DNA of 64,000 nucleotides from JBBAGC01 sp964491265. Its GTDB lineage: Bacteria > Spirochaetota > UBA4802 > UBA5550. The stretch spans positions 62,001 through 126,000 of the forward strand of contig CAZBFP010000006.1 of NCBI GenBank assembly GCA_964491265.1, given 5' to 3'. This document shows, piece after piece, positions 61,601-64,000 of this stretch. The notes beneath the pieces were generated by a model that was given only the letters and a program-made list of their open reading frames with translations, ran no database searches and was not told the origin of the DNA. The position numbers were made by a program, and so were the translations under genes. How positions within the stretch are numbered: the stretch's first letter is position 1; every line of letters starts with the position of its first letter.

Positions 61601-63186
61601 GGATCAATTGAAGGATTGGTAACCTGGGCAAAAACCTGTTTAAAATAATTAAATAGATTCTGCGGCTTATCGGATAATACTGCCAGGGGTGTATCTGTAC
61701 CCATAGAACCTGTGGGCTCCTGGGCTGTTTTCATCATTGTTTCAATTATTTCACCTGTATCTTCCCTGTTATAACCGTGGAGAAGCTGAAGCTTTTTAAG
61801 CCGCGCCCCTTCAATAGCCGGGTCAACATTATATGGAACAGGCATGTCATTAAAATTTATAACATTCTCCTCCACCCACTTCCTGTATGGCCTCCTGTGG
61901 GCAATCTCATTTTTAACCTCATCATCCGGGATGATTCTCCCCTCACCTGTATCCACAAGCAGAAGTTTCCCCGGCATAAGCCGCCCCTTATGTACAATCT
62001 CCTCCGGAGGAAAATTCTGAACACCAACCTCTGATGCCATAACAACAAGTCCCTCTTTTGTTATAATATACCGGGAAGGCCTTAATCCGTTTCTGTCAAG
62101 GGTGCCGCCGATAAACCTGCCGTCACAAAAAACTATGGAAGCAGGACCGTCCCATGGCTCCATTATACCCGCATGAAATTCGTAAAAATATTTAAGATCA
62201 TCAGGGATGGGATTTGACTCATTCCACGATTCAGGAATCATCATCATAAGTGCCTGAGGGAGAGAGCGCCCTGTTGCTACGAGCATTTCAAGGGCATTAT
62301 CAAAGGAGGCTGAATCGCTCTTTCCGGGCTCAATAACAGGAAGAATCTTCTCCATATCATCTTTTATTATTTCGCAATGGAGAGTAGCCTCCCTGGCTTT
62401 CATCCAGAATCTGTTCCCCTTCACAGTATTGATTTCACCATTATGTGCTATCATCCTGAAGGGCTGAGCCAGCATCCATGATGGGAATGTATTTGTACTG
62501 AAGCGGGAATGAACAAGGGCTATAGCGCTTTCGGCCCTCCTGTCTCGAAGATCGCCGAAGTAGCATCTCACCTGAGCAGGGGTGAGCATCCCTTTATAGA
62601 CAATTGTTCTTGAAGATAATGAAAGTATATAAAAATCATCTTTCTCTTTTATATCTGAATTTCTTATTTTCTTTTCAATAAACTTTCTCAATATATAAAG
62701 TTTCAGTTCAAGGGGAGTTTCACCATCATTCTTAAGCTTGATGAATATCTGCCTCACAACCGGTTCCGATCTTTTTGCTATATCACCTATGTCGCTATTA
62801 TCAACAGGTACATCTCTCCAGCTTATAGTTTCAAATCCTTCACTTTTAACTGCTGATTCAAGAATTTCCATACAGGCTGATGAAGATTCCGGATTGCGGG
62901 GGAAAAAAATCAGCCCTGTCCCATAAGAACCTTCCGCGGAGAGTGCAGTAATTTCTTCACTATAAAATTTATGGGGAATCTGGATCATAATACCTGAACC
63001 GTCCCCGGTTTTATTGTCAGAACCTTCCGCTCCCCTGTGGGTCATCCGTTCAAGTATCTCAAGGCCTCTTTTAATTATTTCATGAGATTTTATCCCTTTA
63101 ATGCTTGCCACAAACCCTATTCCGCAGGAATCATGTTCAAACCGGGGATCATATAATCCCTGGCCATATTGCTCTTCATACATCAT
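58642..63186 (-). CDS. gltB: Glutamate synthase, large subunit
   Basis: I use ATG 63186 (1514 residues), with AGGAG 6 bases upstream; the frame runs to GTG 63201. DPRFEHDSCGIGFVASI carries the N-terminal Cys (after a short propeptide) of the glutamine amidotransferase domain. The FMN-binding synthase domain has GRSNSGEGGEDPERF then ISGYDGGTGASPLSSIKHAG. The 3Fe-4S site is CIMMRKCHLNTCPVGVATQ. The C-terminal GltB domain follows with repeated Gly patterns such as CVRNSGAIAVVEGTGDHCAE. It makes two glutamates from glutamine and 2-oxoglutarate. It forms an operon with gltD. Confidence 0.97.
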   Translation of the reverse strand: MMYEEQYGQGLYDPRFEHDSCGIGFVASIKGIKSHEIIKRGLEILERMTHRGAEGSDNKTGDGSGIMIQIPHKFYSEEITALSAEGSYGTGLIFFPRNPESSSACMEILESAVKSEGFETISWRDVPVDNSDIGDIAKRSEPVVRQIFIKLKNDGETPLELKLYILRKFIEKKIRNSDIKEKDDFYILSLSSRTIVYKGMLTPAQVRCYFGDLRDRRAESAIALVHSRFSTNTFPSWMLAQPFRMIAHNGEINTVKGNRFWMKAREATLHCEIIKDDMEKILPVIEPGKSDSASFDNALEMLVATGRSLPQALMMMIPESWNESNPIPDDLKYFYEFHAGIMEPWDGPASIVFCDGRFIGGTLDRNGLRPSRYIITKEGLVVMASEVGVQNFPPEEIVHKGRLMPGKLLLVDTGEGRIIPDDEVKNEIAHRRPYRKWVEENVINFNDMPVPYNVDPAIEGARLKKLQLLHGYNREDTGEIIETMMKTAQEPTGSMGTDTPLAVLSDKPQNLFNYFKQVFAQVTNPSIDPIREELVMSLTSFMGPRKNLLEETPEHCRLIKFFSPVFTNSDVEKIRGSLNPEIKSITIDALFPAGNGVEVLDSAVAKICLEAESAVGKGINYIIISDRGADENNIPIPSLLACSAVHQHLIEKGIRTEAALIVETGEAREVMHFALLLGYGADAVNPFLVFGTISSLSHNGSEGCDTRYPEYERNYIKAVNKGLLKILAKMGTSTLRSYRGGQVFEAVGLSRDFVNKYFSGTVTRISGIGSAEVAEESIVRHKRAYLHKKNLLESDGVYSYRKTGEKHAWNPESIYTLQWAVRSGDYEKYKNFSAIIDSSNRKPHVVRGVFDFRKNASIPLEEVEPLEEIMKRLTSGAMSFGSISKDAHEAIALAMNSIHGRSNSGEGGEDPERFTKRGDGSSSRSAIKQVASGRFGVTSNYLANADEIQIKISQGAKPGEGGQLPGHKVDKIIAKTRHSTPGVTLISPPPHHDIYSIEDLAQLIFDLKNANPGARISVKLVSESGVGTIAAGVAKAHADNILISGYDGGTGASPLSSIKHAGLPWEIGLAETHQTLLKNDLRGRVRLQVDGQLKTGRDIVIAAMLGAEEFGFGTAVLVVLGCIMMRKCHLNTCPVGVATQDPLLRSRFKGKPEYVVNYFKFMAAEIREIMAELGVRKFDDLVGRTDMLKGRDLDHWKAKHINPDDLLFRPAEADIYSSYCVSRQIHKIDSVLDHKLIERVKGSFDRLKDVNAYIEMPVVNTDRAVGTMLSYEVSKRYGEKGLPDDSIQCTFHGSAGQSFGAFLARGITFRLEGDANDYFGKGLSGGKLVAVPPAGSTFKAEENIIIGNTVLYGATGGEAYVCGVAGERFCVRNSGAIAVVEGTGDHCAEYMTGGRVIILGRVGRNFAAGMSGGIAYVLDMDGDFEYFCNSGMVELSSVRDYDDQDFLIETLNKHIHHTDSQVAKEIINNWYDYLPRFVRVLPLEYKRALNEMKTALIDEKLKAIRAEQMIQESF

Positions 63187-63411
63187 ATAATTCTCCTGCA
63201 CACAGGCCTTTAGGCAACTTCAGGAAAGCCTGTGGATTTAATTGCATCTTTCTATTACAAGTTAAGATATTGTCAGGTCTGTTCAATGAAAAAATAATGA
63301 TCTATGTTACAGCATTGTTAAAAATTTTCCCCTGCTTAACAAGAGCTCTCACTTCTCTGATTAGAATCTTCAGTAATTATCGGTAGCAATAAAATTTTGT
63401 GAAAGAAGCAT

Positions 63412-63494
63412 GTCATTCCGGCCGAAGTGACAACGTAGTGCCGGAATCTCCTAAAAAAAAGGAGTTATAAGATTCCCGCCTTCGCGGGAATGAC
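63412..63494. repeat. REP-like inverted repeat block
   Basis: The block starts GTCATTCCGGCCGAAGTGAC and ends CGCCTTCGCGGGAATGAC; the ends are inverted copies. AACTCC/GGAG arms in the middle (CTCCTAAAAAAAAGGAG) form a further hairpin. It is related to 13339-13418. It lies in the 715-base gap upstream of gltB, which also holds a promoter/operator candidate and a leader hairpin. Confidence 0.75.
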
Positions 63495-63553
63495 ACCAAC
63501 CCTAAAATTCGACAACTGCATTAATTTTTACTGATAAAAAAGTATTAAAAATC

Positions 63554-63583
63554 TTGACATGGGGAACGATGTTCCATTATTAG
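63554..63583 (+). promoter_or_regulatory. Promoter with palindromic operator
   Basis: TTGACA (63554-63559) is followed by GGAAC-GAT-GTTCC (63563-63575), a perfect 5-bp inverted repeat placed between -35 and a TATTAG-like -10 (63578-63583, 18-base spacing). Placement in the spacer suggests a repressor site, of the kind used by TetR-type regulators; the regulator is not in the window. Confidence 0.55.
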
Positions 63584-63726
63584 TATTTGTGTTCATAGAT
63601 GAAATTTTTCATTTTTCTCCGCTCTTATAGGAGATAATAATGGTTTCATTTCAGCCTTCGGCGCGGCTGGTACGGTTTAATAATTCCTGAATATACTCTA
63701 TTGTAAAATTGAGTATAACTGAAAAT

Positions 63727-63769
63727 CGGTTCAGTCTCTCCCCCCCCCGTGAGACTGGACGGTTAACCG
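63727..63769 (+). promoter_or_regulatory. Leader hairpin upstream of the last gene
   Basis: CGGTTCAGTCTC pairs with GAGACTG (7 perfect bp, 12-base C-rich loop), and CGGTT can also pair with the later AACCG. A 16-residue frame (63642-63692, MVSFQPSARLVRFNNS) behind AGGAG lies upstream. Together these could form a leader region between the promoter and the gene at 63902. Confidence 0.35.
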
Positions 63770-63901
63770 GCAAATTAAGGAAGCAGAAATATTAAAGGGA
63801 TTCGATGAACCGTACCATCCGCCCCGGCAGGTAAAAATTCTCTTTACAAAACCCCCTCCCCCCATTACCTTTTTATTATACCATATACAGGAGACTCTCC
63901 A

Positions 63902-64000
63902 ATGAATGAACTAATGCCGGAAATCAAAACCTGTACCATTCCAGACTCAGCGATTCAGTACCTTCACTACAATGGGGAGGGGCCAGACCTTCTCCTTCTC
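63902..64000 (+). CDS. Probable alpha/beta hydrolase, start only (cut by the window end)
   Basis: ATG 63902 follows AGGAG at suitable spacing. The 33 visible residues end IQYLHYNGEGPDLLLL, which matches the first strands of alpha/beta hydrolases (x-Y-x-x-x-G-x-G-P-x-L-L-L-L-H-G). The catalytic residues lie beyond the window. It is the likely target of the operator-bearing promoter at 63554. Confidence 0.55.
   Translation, partial: MNELMPEIKTCTIPDSAIQYLHYNGEGPDLLLL

Overview
The window is about 64 kb of moderately AT-rich bacterial chromosome. Genes are densely packed, mostly preceded by clear AGGAG-type ribosome sites, and separated by repeat-laden intergenic islands. The organism looks like a free-living, at least facultatively anaerobic diderm. 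The diderm signs are two Mla-type lipid-transport permeases, an MCE protein, several lipoproteins and a Prc protease. The anaerobic signs are an oxygen-sensitive NrdD/NrdG ribonucleotide reductase, a 2-hydroxyacyl-CoA dehydratase-like subunit and a four-haem cytochrome c. A Spirochaetota-like host is my best guess from the BatA-D operon with a TPR BatC, the rpsF-ssb-rpsR-DUF2232-rplI-dnaB order and general style, but this is an inference and nothing in the window proves it.

Layout. 1-7.6 kb: end of a hybrid histidine kinase, a ModE-like HTH protein, a rhomboid protease, a large hybrid kinase with a periplasmic-binding-like sensor, a hotdog thioesterase, a TPR protein and an unrecognised protein. 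7.8-13.3 kb: the ribosomal/replication operon rpsF-ssb-rpsR-DUF2232-rplI-dnaB, followed by an orphan MlaE-like permease and a PCMT-like methyltransferase. 13.5-14.9 kb: a metallo-beta-lactamase-fold hydrolase and mazG. 14.9-22 kb (minus strand): MoxR, DUF58, a BatD-like protein, BatA, BatB, BatC and BatD. 22-31 kb: an accessory stretch with repeat elements, a M23 lipoprotein, a broken toxin beside an intact antitoxin, a decayed symporter, a higher-order tandem array interrupted by a 100-N assembly gap, a degenerate two-receiver protein, a tetrahaem cytochrome, tRNA-Leu(CAA) and a pair of tiny genes. 31-42 kb: a ClpX paralogue, fbp plus a DUF389 protein, a 42-residue TPR protein, leuB, a secreted papain-like protease followed by a chagasin-like inhibitor, a DUF4015 hydrolase and a small secreted Cys-rich protein. 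42-50 kb: an Mla-type operon whose ATPase has lost its catalytic motifs, an HgdB-like protein, Prc, gatA and a small lipoprotein. 50-54 kb: moaA and a class III ribonucleotide reductase whose glycyl-radical tail is a separate gene. 54-64 kb: secreted proteins, a metallophosphoesterase, a DUF2279 protein, glutamate synthase gltB-gltD, a regulatory/repeat region and the start of a probable alpha/beta hydrolase.

Two short mobile-looking repeat families recur. One (at least four copies, about 200-290 bp) has inverted CCCCCTGTCCCCC-type ends and resembles REPIN/MITE elements. The other (four copies, about 117 bp) has TTATTCCTRA/YAGGAATTAA-type ends and a GC-rich central hairpin with compensatory base changes. 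All four copies of the second family lie in the same orientation just upstream of plus-strand genes.

The most interesting points are the split NrdD, the Mla-like ATPase with all five nucleotide-handling motifs altered, the protease/inhibitor pair, the hairpin repeat family, and the small zinc-ribbon gene pair that standard gene calling is likely to miss.
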